Part shown: one piece after another, positions 1 through 8,963 of the stretch
Numbering within the stretch: the first letter of the stretch is position 1
How the letters are laid out: every line of letters starts with the position of its first letter
Origin: Bradyrhizobium sp. 170
GTDB lineage: Bacteria; Pseudomonadota; Alphaproteobacteria; Rhizobiales; Xanthobacteraceae
Length of the DNA: 64,000 nucleotides
Assembly: GCF_023101085.1 (NCBI RefSeq)
Contig: NZ_CP064703.1
Location: 7,626,001-7,690,000 of the forward strand
Direction: 5' to 3'
Position numbers and translations under genes: made by a program
Notes under the pieces: generated by a model
What the model was told of the DNA's origin: nothing
The model's input: the letters and a program-made list of their open reading frames with translations, nothing else
Databases searched by the model: none

Positions 1-392
1 CGCTGGGTTATGGCGCGCTCGGCCTGACAGCCGACGGCGGAAACACCTGGTTCCTGCCGCGAATGGTTGGGATACGACGCGCACAAGAGCTGTTCCTGCT
101 CAATCGCCGTCTTACCGCGCAGGAAGCGCTGGACTTCGGGTTGGTGTCGCGTCTGGCATCGAGCGATAGCGTGGAGAGCGAGGCGAACGCCCTCGCCGCC
201 ACACTGGCCGCGGGTCCGACGCGCGCCTTTGGCGCCGTCCGCCGCATGCTGAGGCAGTCATTTGAAACCGGCCTGTCGGATCAGCTCGAAGCTGAAAAAG
301 AATCGATTATCGCGACTAGCCGCAACCGTGACGCGAATGAAGGAATCGCAGCCTTCGTCGCCAAGCGCCGCCCGCAGTTTCGCGGCGATTGA
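1..392 (+). CDS. Enoyl-CoA hydratase/isomerase family protein, 3' part
   Basis: The reading frame is open from the left edge (first full codon at base 3), so the N-terminal half lies outside the window and about 130 residues are visible. The crotonase C-terminal pattern is clear: LTAQEALDFGLVSR, then a helical stretch, then the usual ending FVAKRRPQFRGD. Members hydrate enoyl-CoA or isomerise acyl-CoA double bonds. The catalytic glutamates and the oxyanion-hole loop are not visible, so the exact reaction cannot be given. An internal ATG at 63 lies mid-domain and is not the likely start. Confidence 0.85.
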   Translation, partial: LGYGALGLTADGGNTWFLPRMVGIRRAQELFLLNRRLTAQEALDFGLVSRLASSDSVESEANALAATLAAGPTRAFGAVRRMLRQSFETGLSDQLEAEKESIIATSRNRDANEGIAAFVAKRRPQFRGD

Positions 393-566
393 ACCGACCG
401 AATGGAAAGCAACTCATTTCGCAGCGATCGCTCGGATTCAACCTTCCGGCAGATTCCATAACCGCCCATTACGCGAATACCTGAGTGAGCTGTCTCGCGC
501 GCTACCTGGATCGCGCACAAGCCGAGCTTTCCCGGGCGAATTCATCCGTTCGCGCTACTTTCCTCA

Positions 567-632
567 ATGAGAGCGCTAAAAACGGCCTTCGACCCTGACA
601 ATCTTATGAATCCAGGAAAGCTGATCCTCTAG
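567..632 (+). pseudogene. C-terminal remnant of a FAD-linked oxidase (GlcD/D-lactate dehydrogenase type)
   Basis: The last 21 codons read MRALKTAFDPDNLMNPGKLI plus L and a stop. The pattern K-x-A-x-D-P-x-N-x-x-N-P-G-K is the standard C-terminus of FAD-binding oxidases of the GlcD/DLD family. Nothing upstream in this frame looks like the rest of such a protein, and the enoyl-CoA hydratase ends only 174 bases before it. This is a deletion remnant without function. Confidence 0.6.
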
Positions 633-663
633 GATCGGTACCGCTGGCCACCCTCGGACTGCG

Positions 664-774
664 TCAGATACGGCCTTCGAGGTCGCGGACCATCTTCCGG
701 GCCTCGTCACGCTCCGGCCGGTTACCCAGGATCGCTACGGCTGCGCCGAGCGATGGCATGGTCGCTGCGTTCAC
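664..774 (-). CDS. Small ORF coupled to the Gfo/Idh/MocA gene
   Basis: A 36-codon frame starts with GTG overlapping the TGA stop of the upstream oxidoreductase (GTGA) and ends with TGA. Its product ends GNRPERDEARKMVRDLEGRI, which has normal amino-acid use, but I recognise no family. It may be a genuine coupled micro-ORF or what is left of the next operon gene after a deletion. Apart from this and the oxidase remnant, bases 393-770 hold nothing I can support. Confidence 0.25.
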   Translation of the reverse strand: MNAATMPSLGAAVAILGNRPERDEARKMVRDLEGRI

Positions 775-1922
775 AATTCAACCGGCATCCAGACCCCTCC
801 GGCTGCGCTCGAGCGCAGGACGGCGTCCACCATCGCAACACCGGCAAAGCCATCCTCAATCGTTGGAAAGGTCAGCCCCGGATCGGCAAGGGAAGCGGTA
901 CGACTGGCCACAATAGCTGCGGCCACTTCGGTATAGATCGTCGCGAATGCTTCCAGGTATCCCTCAGGATGGCCGGGTGGAGTACGATTGACGCGCTGAC
1001 CGGCGGCGTTCATGGACGTTGTGCCGCGGCGGATCGACCGTGGTGCTTCACCGAGCGGCGACCAGACGAGAAGGTTCGGCTCTTCCTGTCGCCAGTCCAG
1101 ACCGCCCTTCTCACCGAAGATCCGTAACCGCAACCCGTTATCGTTTCCGGGTGCAACCTGGCTCGCCCACAACGTCCCCCGCGCCCCGTTCCCGTAACGC
1201 AGCAGAATTTGCACGTTGTCATCGACACGGCGGCCCGGCACGAAGATCGTCGTCTCGGCCAGAATCTGCTCAGGCATCATCCCGGTCACGAAGTGCGCCA
1301 GCTGGTATGCATGGGTACCGATGTCGCCGACGCAGCCGCCGGCACCAGCGCGCGCCGGATCGGTACGCCAGTCGGCCTGTTTTTGGCCGGTGACCTCTAG
1401 CGGATCGGCCAACCAATCCTGCGGGTATTCGACCTGCACGATCCGGATCGCGCCGAGTTCGCCGCCCTGAACCATAGCGCGTGCATGGCGGACAAGCGGA
1501 TAACCGGAATAATTATAGGTGACGGCAAATATCAATCCGCTCGTGCGTGCCCTGTCGCGCAAGCGGCGCGCCTCCTCAAGGGTTGTCGTCAACGGTTTGT
1601 CGCAGATGATGTGAACACCCGCATCCAGGAAGGCGTCGGCGACAGGTGCGTGCATATGGTTCGGAGTGACGATCGCAACCGCTTCGATACCGTCGGTTCG
1701 CGCGGCCTCGGCCTGCGCCATGGTCCGAAAGTCAGGATAGGATCGATCGGACTCAAGGCCGATAGCCTCCGCCGATCGGATCGCTTTGTCGGGCGAGGCC
1801 GAAAGCGCCCCAGCCACGAGTTCGTAACGATCGTCCAGGCGCGCGGCGATACGGTGGACGGCGCCGATGAAGGCGCCTTCCCCACCGCCTACCATTCCAA
1901 GTCGAATGCGTGGCTCAGCCAT
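771..1922 (-). CDS. Gfo/Idh/MocA family NAD(P)-dependent oxidoreductase
   Basis: This 383-residue protein starts at the ATG preceded by GGAGCG; the frame stays open further upstream, but those residues are not protein-like. The N-terminal Rossmann fold begins RLGMVGGGEGAFIGAVH, followed by VAIVTPNHMH and the family's EKP-type motif as CDKPLTT. The C-terminal domain carries DIGTHAYQLAHFVTG with the conserved histidine. Enzymes of this family oxidise or reduce sugars, inositols and related polyols. It follows the truncated TIM-barrel isomerase gene by 31 bases, so both were probably one sugar-catabolic operon. The substrate cannot be told from the sequence. Confidence 0.88.
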   Translation of the reverse strand: MAEPRIRLGMVGGGEGAFIGAVHRIAARLDDRYELVAGALSASPDKAIRSAEAIGLESDRSYPDFRTMAQAEAARTDGIEAVAIVTPNHMHAPVADAFLDAGVHIICDKPLTTTLEEARRLRDRARTSGLIFAVTYNYSGYPLVRHARAMVQGGELGAIRIVQVEYPQDWLADPLEVTGQKQADWRTDPARAGAGGCVGDIGTHAYQLAHFVTGMMPEQILAETTIFVPGRRVDDNVQILLRYGNGARGTLWASQVAPGNDNGLRLRIFGEKGGLDWRQEEPNLLVWSPLGEAPRSIRRGTTSMNAAGQRVNRTPPGHPEGYLEAFATIYTEVAAAIVASRTASLADPGLTFPTIEDGFAGVAMVDAVLRSSAAGGVWMPVEL

Positions 1923-1953
1923 GTCGCGCGCTCCTGTCGATTTATTCCGGCGC

Positions 1954-2652
1954 TCAAACGAGGCCCAATGTCCGTCGGATCTGTGTCTCGTCGCTGGTGC
2001 CGCCGGCGAAGTCGTCGAAGGCTCGCTCGGTGACGCGGATGATGTGGTCGCGGATAAAGGCGGCACCTTCGCGCGCGCCGTCCTCCGCGTTCTTCAAACA
2101 GCATTCCCACTCCAGCACCGCCCAGCGGTCGAATCCGATGGCAGCCAGCCGCGAGAAGATCGCCTTGAAGTCAACCTGCCCGTCGCCGAGCGAGCGAAAG
2201 CGCCCGGCGCGATTGATCCAGGGCTGGAAACCCGAGTAGACGCCCTGCCGCCCGGTCGGATTGAACTCCGCATCCTTCACGTGGAAGGCGCGGATGCGCT
2301 CGGCGTAAATGTCGATGAAGGCCAGATAGTCCAATTGCTGCAGGATGAAATGGGACGGATCGTAGTTGATTGCGCAACGCGGGTGCCTGCCAGTGCGCTC
2401 GTAGAACATCTCGAAGGTAACGCCGTCGCATACGTCCTCGCCTGGATGGACCTCGTAGCAGAGGTCGACACCCGCTTCCTCATAGGCATCGAGGATGGGA
2501 CGCCAACGACGCGCGAGTTCGTCGAACGCAGTCTCGATCAGGCCCGGCGGCCGCTGCGGCCAGGGATAAAGGAACGGCCAGGCCAGCGCGCCGGTGAAGC
2601 TCACGCTGCCGGTGAGGCCCAGGCGGCGAGACGCCTGCGCGGCCTTCATCAT
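1954..2652 (-). pseudogene. Sugar phosphate isomerase/epimerase (TIM barrel), N-terminally truncated
   Basis: The 232-residue frame covers the C-terminal two thirds of a xylose-isomerase-like TIM barrel: GALAWPFLYPWPQRP, YEVHPGEDVCDG, INYDPSHFILQ and FHVKDAEF carry the metal-binding His/Glu/Asp pattern. Homologues usually have about 340-350 residues. The same frame continues upstream as about 19 codons that still match the family (RQIWAVD just before MMKAAQ), then meets a TAG at about 2728 with no ATG, GTG or TTG before it. The first 100 or so residues are therefore missing. A GntR-like palindrome lies immediately beyond. Most likely a deletion derivative. Confidence 0.7.
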
Positions 2653-2739
2653 TTGATCTACCGCCCAGATCTGACGTTCGTTCGGTCTGCCCCTGACTGG
2701 GTCGCGTGAGTTCCATCCCTGGTCCTATTGATCTGACCT

Positions 2740-2750
2740 TGGTCAGACCA
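2740..2750. promoter_or_regulatory. GntR/FadR-type palindromic operator candidate
   Basis: TGGTCAGACCA is a perfect odd-length palindrome matching the TGGTnnnACCA form bound by FadR-subfamily GntR regulators. It sits in the 197-base gap between the RidA gene and the truncated isomerase, with further GACC/GGTC half-sites on either side (2734-2739 and 2758-2765). No GntR gene is present in the window. Confidence 0.4.
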
Positions 2751-2849
2751 GTAGGATGACCAGACCATGAGCGTCAAGTCTTTTAATGGCGCAGGGGTAC
2801 GGACCTGCGCCAGCGACTACAGCCCGCTCGGAACGGGCTCGTCGAACGC

Positions 2850-3197
2850 TCAGCCTTTGAGCGCGGTGACCACCACCTCGATCAAGGCGCCGCCACCGAG
2901 GTCGGCTACACCGACCGTTGCGCGCGCGGGCAGGTTGTCGCCGAAGAATTCGGTCCAGGCCGCGTCCATCTCCTTTTTCCTGGAGAGATCCGTCACGAAG
3001 ATCGAGGCGCTGACGACGCGAGACTTGTCCGTTCCCGCCTCCTTCAGATAGCCCGCAATCTTGCCGAGGATGTTGCGGGTCTGCTCGCCCATCGTGGCAC
3101 TGGTGTCGTCGGCGATCGTGCCGCCCACGAATACAAACCCGTTGGCTTCGACAGCGCGATGCATGATCGGCGTGCGGATGTTGCGGATAATGTTCAT
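2850..3197 (-). CDS. RidA family (YjgF/UK114) reactive imine deaminase
   Basis: The 115-residue protein has the full length of the family, from VFVGGTIADD near the N-terminus to the signature LPARATVGVADLGGGALIEV near the C-terminus. The arginine of PARATV corresponds to the residue that binds the substrate carboxylate in active RidA enzymes. RidA trimers hydrolyse enamines and imines released by PLP- or flavin-dependent amine metabolism. Here the gene follows an FAD oxidase gene by 19 bases at the end of an amine-oxidising operon, which suits removal of that operon's imine product. Confidence 0.9.
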   Translation of the reverse strand: MNIIRNIRTPIMHRAVEANGFVFVGGTIADDTSATMGEQTRNILGKIAGYLKEAGTDKSRVVSASIFVTDLSRKKEMDAAWTEFFGDNLPARATVGVADLGGGALIEVVVTALKG

Positions 3198-3216
3198 GAT
3201 GTCCTCATCTTGGGTT

Positions 3217-4338
3217 CTAGGGTGTGGAAGGATGAAAGCGGTCGATGCCGAGCTCGCTGATGCGTGTTTGGGTGCCGCCGTTGACGATAAGCTCCGTCAT
3301 GACGGCGCCGGCGCCGGGGCCGAGCTGGAAGCCATGCAGCGAAAACCCGAATTGGTGGTAGAGCCCGGAGTGTCGAGCGCTCGGGCCGAGCACGGGTAGT
3401 TCGTCGCGCGTCCGCGCCTCGATGCCGGCCCAGGCGCGAACAATGGTGGCGTCGCGGATGACTGGAAAGAGTTCGAAGACCGTGCGGGCGCTCATGGCGA
3501 GGCTGCGCCAGTCCAGCACGGTCTCGTTTCGGTCCTGATCCGGCGTCGCCAGATGCCCGCCACCGATCAGCACCGTACCGTTGGCGAATTGTTTGAAGGA
3601 GAGTTTGCGGCCACGCAGGATCACCACCGGATCGATGAAATGCGGCACGCGGGAGGTGATCATCAGCATCGGCGCCACAGTCTCAACCGGCACCGGCTCG
3701 TCCAGCGCCGCGGCGATACGGCCGGCCCATGCCCCGGCAGCGTTTACGAGTACCGGCGCGACATAGGTGTCGGCACCGACATCCACCAGCCACAGCCCAT
3801 CTTGCTTTCGAATGTTGGTCGCTGCCACGCCCTCACGGACGGTTGCGCCGAGCGCTTCTGCCTTTCGGCGGATCGCGGTGGTGGTTCGGGCCGGATCGGC
3901 CGCGCCATCGCGCCGCGACACCACGCCACCAGGGCAGCTCTCGGCCACCGCCGGCACCAGCCGCCGCAGCTCCGGCCCATCGATCAGCTCCTCGTGGGTG
4001 AAACCGAACGCGTTCAACTCGGCGACGCGCGCGCGACACGCATCGAATTCGGCGTGGTTCTCGGCGACCAGCACCTGGCCGTGGCTTTCGAAGCCGCAGG
4101 CGTCGCCGACCAGCTCTTCGATCCGCTCCCAGATTCCCATCGAGCGGATCGAGAGTGGGATCTCGGCGACATGCCTTGCGAGTTGACGAACGCCACCGGC
4201 ATTCACCCCTGAGGCGTGGCGGCCGGCATAGTCCTTCTCGATCAGCACCGGCTTCATCCCCGCGAGACACAAATGAAGCGCGGTTGAGCATCCGTGGATG
4301 CCGCCACCCACGATGATGGCATCCGCGAGCTTCGTCAT
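3217..4338 (-). CDS. FAD-dependent oxidoreductase, opine/HCN-oxidase B-like (DAO fold)
   Basis: The 373-residue DAO-family flavoprotein begins with the dinucleotide motif AIIVGGGIHGCS, followed by SGVNAGGVRQLARH, and closes with GFSLHGFQLGPGAGA near the C-terminus, as in HcnC, sarcosine oxidase beta and opine oxidase B subunits. It should hold the substrate-oxidising FAD of a multi-subunit oxidase. Its ATG overlaps the stop of the larger flavoprotein gene by four bases (ATGA), which suggests translational coupling and a fixed complex. The exact substrate (opine, N-methyl or D-amino acid, glycine) is not determined. Confidence 0.85.
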   Translation of the reverse strand: MTKLADAIIVGGGIHGCSTALHLCLAGMKPVLIEKDYAGRHASGVNAGGVRQLARHVAEIPLSIRSMGIWERIEELVGDACGFESHGQVLVAENHAEFDACRARVAELNAFGFTHEELIDGPELRRLVPAVAESCPGGVVSRRDGAADPARTTTAIRRKAEALGATVREGVAATNIRKQDGLWLVDVGADTYVAPVLVNAAGAWAGRIAAALDEPVPVETVAPMLMITSRVPHFIDPVVILRGRKLSFKQFANGTVLIGGGHLATPDQDRNETVLDWRSLAMSARTVFELFPVIRDATIVRAWAGIEARTRDELPVLGPSARHSGLYHQFGFSLHGFQLGPGAGAVMTELIVNGGTQTRISELGIDRFHPSTP

Positions 4339-5753
4339 CCGCGCACCACCGCCTGGACGTTGGCCTCCGTCTTCGGCATCGCCGCCAGTTCCGCCAGCGT
4401 GATCGGCTTCACCGGTGCGCGCAGCCGGTAATAGCCGATCTCCTGAGGAGTCCTGTCTCGGGCCTGCGCCATCAGTTCAGTGACGGTCAGGCCGCAAAGC
4501 CGGCCCTGGCAGGGACCCATGCCGGTGCGGCGATAAGCCTTGAGCTGATTGGGACCGGTCGCACCGATCGCGACGGCGTCGAGAATGTCCTTGGCCGATA
4601 CTTCCTCGCAGCGGCAGACGATAGTGTCGCCGGAGGGGACGCGGAACTGCGGCGCCGGACGGAATAGCGTATCGAGAAAGTTGCGGCCGCGCTCGGCCTG
4701 GGCCAGCGATGCTCTGAGGGTTGCCATCGGTGCGAGCTTGGCAGCAGCCGCAGGCGCCAGCGCTTCAACCGCCGCTCGTGCAGCGATACGGCCGCGAACA
4801 ATGGCGGCTTCCGCGCCACCGATCCCAGCACCATCGCCAGCGATCGCGATGCCTTCGACCGACGTGTCGCCGTAGTGATCGAGAACCGGCGACCAGCAGA
4901 GCTGCAGGTCGTCCCAGCGATGATCGATCGCGGCCGCCATCGCGAGATTGACGTTGGGCACCACACCCTGATGCAGCAGCAATAGCTCGGCCGGAATCGT
5001 CTCGCGTCGGCTGCCGGCCGTATAGGTCACCGTTGCAAGCTGGCCGTCGCCGGCAGCAGCGAGTTCGCTCACGCCATTCACCACCGGTACTTTCGCCCGC
5101 ACCTCGCGCATTAGGGCAAGGCCCTTCGCGAAATAGGGCGAGGTCACGAAGGCGAAGGCGTGAGGCAGCGCGGCAAGATAGTTTCGACGTTCGGTCGTAT
5201 CGAGGATGAGGTCGATGTTGCCGCCAAGGCGCAGGATCTGCGCCGCGAGCAGCCAAAGCAGCGGCCCCTGCCCTGCGATCACGGTGCGCCCGTCCGGCAC
5301 CAGCGCCGACGACTTCAGCATCGTTTGCGCCGCACCCGCGGTCATCACGCCCGGAAGGGTCCAGCCGGGAATCGGAAACGGGCGCTCAAGCGCACCCGTC
5401 GCCAGAATCACGCGGCGCGCCTTGACGAGGGACGACGCGCCGCCGATTGACACGCCGGCCTCGAGATGTCGGTCAAGGCTCCAGACGGTCGCGCGCTGGA
5501 TGATCTCGGCGCCGCTCGATCGCACTGCCTCGACAAGATTCGCGCCCGCCCAATAGTCGGCGCCGAGGCGATCGCGTTCCGTCACCGGGGTCGAGGCGAT
5601 GGCGCGCCAGACCTGGCCGCCGGGGCCGGCATTCTCGTCGAGCAGCAGCGTCGACAGGCCAGCCTCGGCTACGGTCGCGGCGGCGGCAAGCCCGGCCGGC
5701 CCTGCCCCGATGACGACGACGTCATAGCTATCGCGCTTGGGAGTCGTGTTCAT
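4335..5753 (-). CDS. NAD(P)/FAD oxidoreductase with BFD-like [2Fe-2S] domain, opine/HCN-oxidase A-like
   Basis: The 472-residue protein starts VVVIGAGPAGLAAA (FAD-binding Rossmann), contains a second dinucleotide site around VIAGQGPLLWLLAA, and ends with a BFD-like iron-sulfur domain whose four cysteines sit in VCRCEE and GPCQGRLCG. This architecture is shared by HcnB, OoxA/NoxA opine oxidases and hydroxyproline/sarcosine oxidase alpha halves. It overlaps its neighbours on both sides by four bases, so the order 2Fe-2S subunit, A subunit, B subunit is one translationally coupled unit. It probably passes electrons from the DAO subunit toward the respiratory chain. Confidence 0.87.
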   Translation of the reverse strand: MNTTPKRDSYDVVVIGAGPAGLAAAATVAEAGLSTLLLDENAGPGGQVWRAIASTPVTERDRLGADYWAGANLVEAVRSSGAEIIQRATVWSLDRHLEAGVSIGGASSLVKARRVILATGALERPFPIPGWTLPGVMTAGAAQTMLKSSALVPDGRTVIAGQGPLLWLLAAQILRLGGNIDLILDTTERRNYLAALPHAFAFVTSPYFAKGLALMREVRAKVPVVNGVSELAAAGDGQLATVTYTAGSRRETIPAELLLLHQGVVPNVNLAMAAAIDHRWDDLQLCWSPVLDHYGDTSVEGIAIAGDGAGIGGAEAAIVRGRIAARAAVEALAPAAAAKLAPMATLRASLAQAERGRNFLDTLFRPAPQFRVPSGDTIVCRCEEVSAKDILDAVAIGATGPNQLKAYRRTGMGPCQGRLCGLTVTELMAQARDRTPQEIGYYRLRAPVKPITLAELAAMPKTEANVQAVVRG

Positions 5754-6046
5754 CGGCCAATCTCCCTTTTGCCCTTCTGGATCTCGATCTGCATGCCCTC
5801 GGCGACAGGCACAAGGCAGCCTTGGCGATTGCCGACGCCATCAATGGTGACGAGGCAGTCGAAGCACACGCCCATCATGCAATAGGGCAAGCGCAGCGCG
5901 CCGCTCACCGCGGTCGCACGGCGCACGTCACGGCCGGAGGCGAGCAGCGCAGCGGAAACAGTATCGCCCTCGCGCGCCTCGACGGCGGTTCCGTCGACGA
6001 GGATGTGCACGGAGCTTCTGCTGTCCTGATCGGATCGTTTGAACAT
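5750..6046 (-). CDS. (2Fe-2S)-binding subunit, HcnA/opine oxidase C-like
   Basis: The 98-residue protein starts at an ATG 10 bases after GAGG. The frame is open further upstream, but that sequence is not ferredoxin-like. The plant-type ferredoxin fold shows VDGTAVEAREGDTVSAALLA and the cluster ligands in YCMMGVCFDCLV plus a later GCLVPV. It is the small electron-transfer subunit that accompanies HcnB/HcnC-type oxidases. Its stop overlaps the next start by four bases. Confidence 0.85.
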   Translation of the reverse strand: MFKRSDQDSRSSVHILVDGTAVEAREGDTVSAALLASGRDVRRATAVSGALRLPYCMMGVCFDCLVTIDGVGNRQGCLVPVAEGMQIEIQKGKREIGR

Positions 6047-6092
6047 GGGGTGCCTCTTCGCCGCCTTCTCGCCCGCTCGGGCCGTGTCGATT

Positions 6093-7232
6093 TCAGTAGT
6101 AGCCGCTGCCTGTCGCGGCATGGTTTGCATCGAAGCGACGGGCCGAGAACGCGCCGACGAGTTCCGGCTCGAGCGCACCCGCCGCGACCATCCGGGCAAT
6201 GTCGAAGGCATGGTTGGAGGCGAGCGTCACACCGGAATGACAGCAGGTGACGAAAGCGCCCGGCGCGCTCTCCGACTGATCGTAGATCGGGAAGCCATCC
6301 TGCGGCATCACGCGGATGCCGGACCAGGTCCGCACGACGTTCAGGCGGGCCAGATGAGGAAACATGCGCTGCGCGCGATCCGCCATCACGGCGCTCACCG
6401 AATGGTTCAGCGTGCGGTCGTCAAGCTGATCCTCCTTGCTATCTCCGATCATCACCGTGCCCTCGTCGGTCTGCCGAATGGTGGTCAGCGGATGCGACAG
6501 AAACGGCATGGTGCGCTCGGTCACCACGATCTGGCCGCGGGTCGGGCCCATCGGCGCCGACAGGCCGACCATCGGTGCGAGCGTCTGGTTGGCGTTGCCG
6601 GCGGAGAGCACGACCTTGCCGGCGCGGATCTCGCCCTGCGATGTCGACAGCCGGAATTCGCCGCCACTCCGGGCGATTGCCGAGACCGACCGCTCTGGAA
6701 AATAGTCGACGCCGAACAACTTCAGCCCGGTGTGGAAGGCGCGGAAGGTGCGCAGTGAATTCACGTGCCCGTCCAGCGGACAGAAGCTGCCACCAGAGAC
6801 CTCGGGACCGATCAGCGGCAGCATCTTTCTGACCTCAGACGCCGACAGCATCTCCATCCTGTAGTCAGCCGCGCCCACCTGGTTGTGCATGCGCGTGACG
6901 AGCTGAGCACGCTGCGCGAACTCGTCTTCGCCCAGCGTCAGGTGAAAGCCGCCATTCTGCTGCAGGGCGACGTCGAGCCTGGTCTGATCTTTCAATTCCG
7001 CGGCGAGCTTGCCCCAGCCTTCGGACGCCCGCACCGTCCAGCCGGTATAGGCCGGCATGCCTAACCCCTTGCTCTGCACCCAGACGAGCGCGAAGTTTGC
7101 CCGCGAGGCGCGCTTGGCGATGTCGCCCTCGTCGAGGACGACGACCTTCTTGCCGAGCCGGCCAAGACCCCAGGCGATAGCGGAGCCAAGCAGGCCGCCG
7201 CCCACGACAGCGACGTCGTATTCCTTTGACAT
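6093..7232 (-). CDS. FAD-dependent amine/D-amino-acid oxidoreductase (DadA/SoxB-like)
   Basis: The 379-residue DAO-family protein has VAVVGGGLLGSAIAWGL at residues 6-22, a mid-region GPTRGQIVVTE, and the C-terminal FAD loop VTCCHSGVTLASNHAFDIA. It is a second DAO-fold enzyme in the operon beside the A/B/C-type oxidase, so it may act on the product or on an alternative substrate. It lies 19 bases after the ABC permease gene and 46 bases before the 2Fe-2S gene, which places it between transport and oxidation functions. Confidence 0.85.
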   Translation of the reverse strand: MSKEYDVAVVGGGLLGSAIAWGLGRLGKKVVVLDEGDIAKRASRANFALVWVQSKGLGMPAYTGWTVRASEGWGKLAAELKDQTRLDVALQQNGGFHLTLGEDEFAQRAQLVTRMHNQVGAADYRMEMLSASEVRKMLPLIGPEVSGGSFCPLDGHVNSLRTFRAFHTGLKLFGVDYFPERSVSAIARSGGEFRLSTSQGEIRAGKVVLSAGNANQTLAPMVGLSAPMGPTRGQIVVTERTMPFLSHPLTTIRQTDEGTVMIGDSKEDQLDDRTLNHSVSAVMADRAQRMFPHLARLNVVRTWSGIRVMPQDGFPIYDQSESAPGAFVTCCHSGVTLASNHAFDIARMVAAGALEPELVGAFSARRFDANHAATGSGYY

Positions 7233-7251
7233 GGGTTTTCCTTGGGTTCTC

Positions 7252-8058
7252 CTAGCGCCCCGGGTCGCTCTTGCCGGCGAGCACGCGGTCGAGCCCGTAG
7301 AAGCGGTCGAGCAGGATCAGGGCGGTCATGGTTATCGCGATCACGCTGGCCGAGACGGAGGTCACCAGCGGATCGATATTGTCCTGGATGTAAAGGAACA
7401 TGCGAACGGGCAGCGTCTCGGTGCCGGGCGTGGCTAGGAAGACGGTCATGGTCAGATCGTCAAAGGACTGAATGAAGGCCAGTGCCCAGCCGCTGATGAC
7501 GCCCGGCAGGATCAGAGGCAGTGTCACGCGGCGGAATAACGTCCAGTCGCCGGCGCCGAGCGAGACCGCGGCCATCTCGATGGAGCGGTCCATGCCGGTC
7601 GCCGCGGCCAGCGTCAGCCGGAGAGCGAATGGAAACACCACCACCACATGAGCGACCAGCAGCCCTGTGAAACTGCCGCCCATGCCGATCGCCGTGAAGA
7701 AGCGCAGGAAGGCGATGCCGAGCACGACATGCGGGATCATCAGCGGCGACAGGAACAACGCTGCGAGGGCGTCGCGGCCGCGGAAGCTATAGCGCGCGAT
7801 CGCAAGCGCCGCCGGCACCGCGAACAGAAGCGCCACCAACGAGGACAGCGCGCCTAACCCGAGGCTCACCCAGAAGGCGTGGACGAACTCGGGATAATTC
7901 GCGATCGCCCTGAACCAGCGCAACGAGAAATTGGTGGTCGGCAGCGACAGGTAGCCCTCGGGCGTGAAAGCGACGAGGCAGACCACCACGATCGGCGCCA
8001 GCATGACGAAGACGAAGATCGTATGGAAGATGAGCGAGAGCGGGCCGTTCGTCCTCAT
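7252..8058 (-). CDS. ABC transporter permease, PotC-like
   Basis: The 268-residue inner-membrane protein has about six hydrophobic helices and the EAA-loop pattern near residues 167-190 (EMAAVSLGAGDWTLFRRVTLP), which contacts the ATPase. The spermidine/putrescine or opine class is suggested by the order binding protein, ATPase, permease, permease. Its start overlaps the previous permease stop by four bases. Confidence 0.88.
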   Translation of the reverse strand: MRTNGPLSLIFHTIFVFVMLAPIVVVCLVAFTPEGYLSLPTTNFSLRWFRAIANYPEFVHAFWVSLGLGALSSLVALLFAVPAALAIARYSFRGRDALAALFLSPLMIPHVVLGIAFLRFFTAIGMGGSFTGLLVAHVVVVFPFALRLTLAAATGMDRSIEMAAVSLGAGDWTLFRRVTLPLILPGVISGWALAFIQSFDDLTMTVFLATPGTETLPVRMFLYIQDNIDPLVTSVSASVIAITMTALILLDRFYGLDRVLAGKSDPGR

Positions 8059-8963
8059 CGGAACACCTCGGCATAGCGTCGCTCGATCAGCGCGTTGCTG
8101 CCGATGACGATCAGCACCAGCGCCACCAGAAGCAGGACCGCCACCGCCGCACCGAGCGGCCAGTTCAGCGTGTTGAGAAACTCGTCATAGGCAAGCGTCG
8201 CCGCGACCTTGAGCCGGCGGCCACCGATGATGGCGGGCGTCGCGAAAGCGCTGGCGGACAGCGAGAACACGATGATCGCGCCCGACAACACGCCCGGCAT
8301 GATCTGCGGCAGCACGATGCGGCGGATGATCGTGAACGAGCTGGCGCCTAGCGACAAAGCGGCGTTCTCGATCTGCGGGTCGACGCGCTGCAGCGCGGCC
8401 CAGACCGACAGCACCATGAACGGCATCATCACATGCGCGAGTGCGATGACGATGCCGGTCTCGGTGAACATGAAAGGCAGCGGCGAGCCGATCAGCCCGA
8501 GCGACATCAGGAACTTGTTGACGAGGCCATTATTGCCGCCGAACAGGAGCGCCCAGCCCAGCGTGCGCGCCACCACCGAAATCAGCAACGGGCCAAGGAT
8601 CACGAGCAGGAAGAAGCTCTTCCAGCGTCCGCTCATGCGGTTGAGGATGTAGGCCTCCGGCGCACCGAGCACGGCGGTGATCAGCGTCGTCAACAGCGCG
8701 ATGCGGAACGTTCGCCAGAACATCTCGGCAAAATAGGGATCGATCGCGATCTCGTGCCAGTTCTTCAGGATGAAGACCGGCTCGATGCCCTTGTACTGGC
8801 CCCAGTCGTGGAACGAGAGCATCACCGTCATGGCGAGCGGAATCACCAGGACACCGACAAACAGCATCAGCGCCGGCGCGGTCAGCATCCACGCCGCGCG
8901 CCCATCGCGCTCGTCTGTCGTTGGTGCAGCGCTCGCCGGAGCCGCATCGACGACCGCGCTCAT
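8055..8963 (-). CDS. ABC transporter permease, PotB-like
   Basis: The 302-residue permease has a longer N-terminus before the first helix (APALMLFVGVLVIPLAMTVM) and the EAA loop NAALSLGASSFTIIRRIVLP around residues 200-220. It pairs with the following permease to form the membrane channel of the importer. Both ends overlap neighbouring genes by four bases, so the ATPase and both permeases are translationally coupled. Confidence 0.88.
   Translation of the reverse strand: MSAVVDAAPASAAPTTDERDGRAAWMLTAPALMLFVGVLVIPLAMTVMLSFHDWGQYKGIEPVFILKNWHEIAIDPYFAEMFWRTFRIALLTTLITAVLGAPEAYILNRMSGRWKSFFLLVILGPLLISVVARTLGWALLFGGNNGLVNKFLMSLGLIGSPLPFMFTETGIVIALAHVMMPFMVLSVWAALQRVDPQIENAALSLGASSFTIIRRIVLPQIMPGVLSGAIIVFSLSASAFATPAIIGGRRLKVAATLAYDEFLNTLNWPLGAAVAVLLLVALVLIVIGSNALIERRYAEVFR

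Noticed and set aside
1867..2709. A 280-codon plus-strand frame
   Set aside because: It is antisense to the isomerase gene; the product is valine/glutamate-rich shadow sequence.
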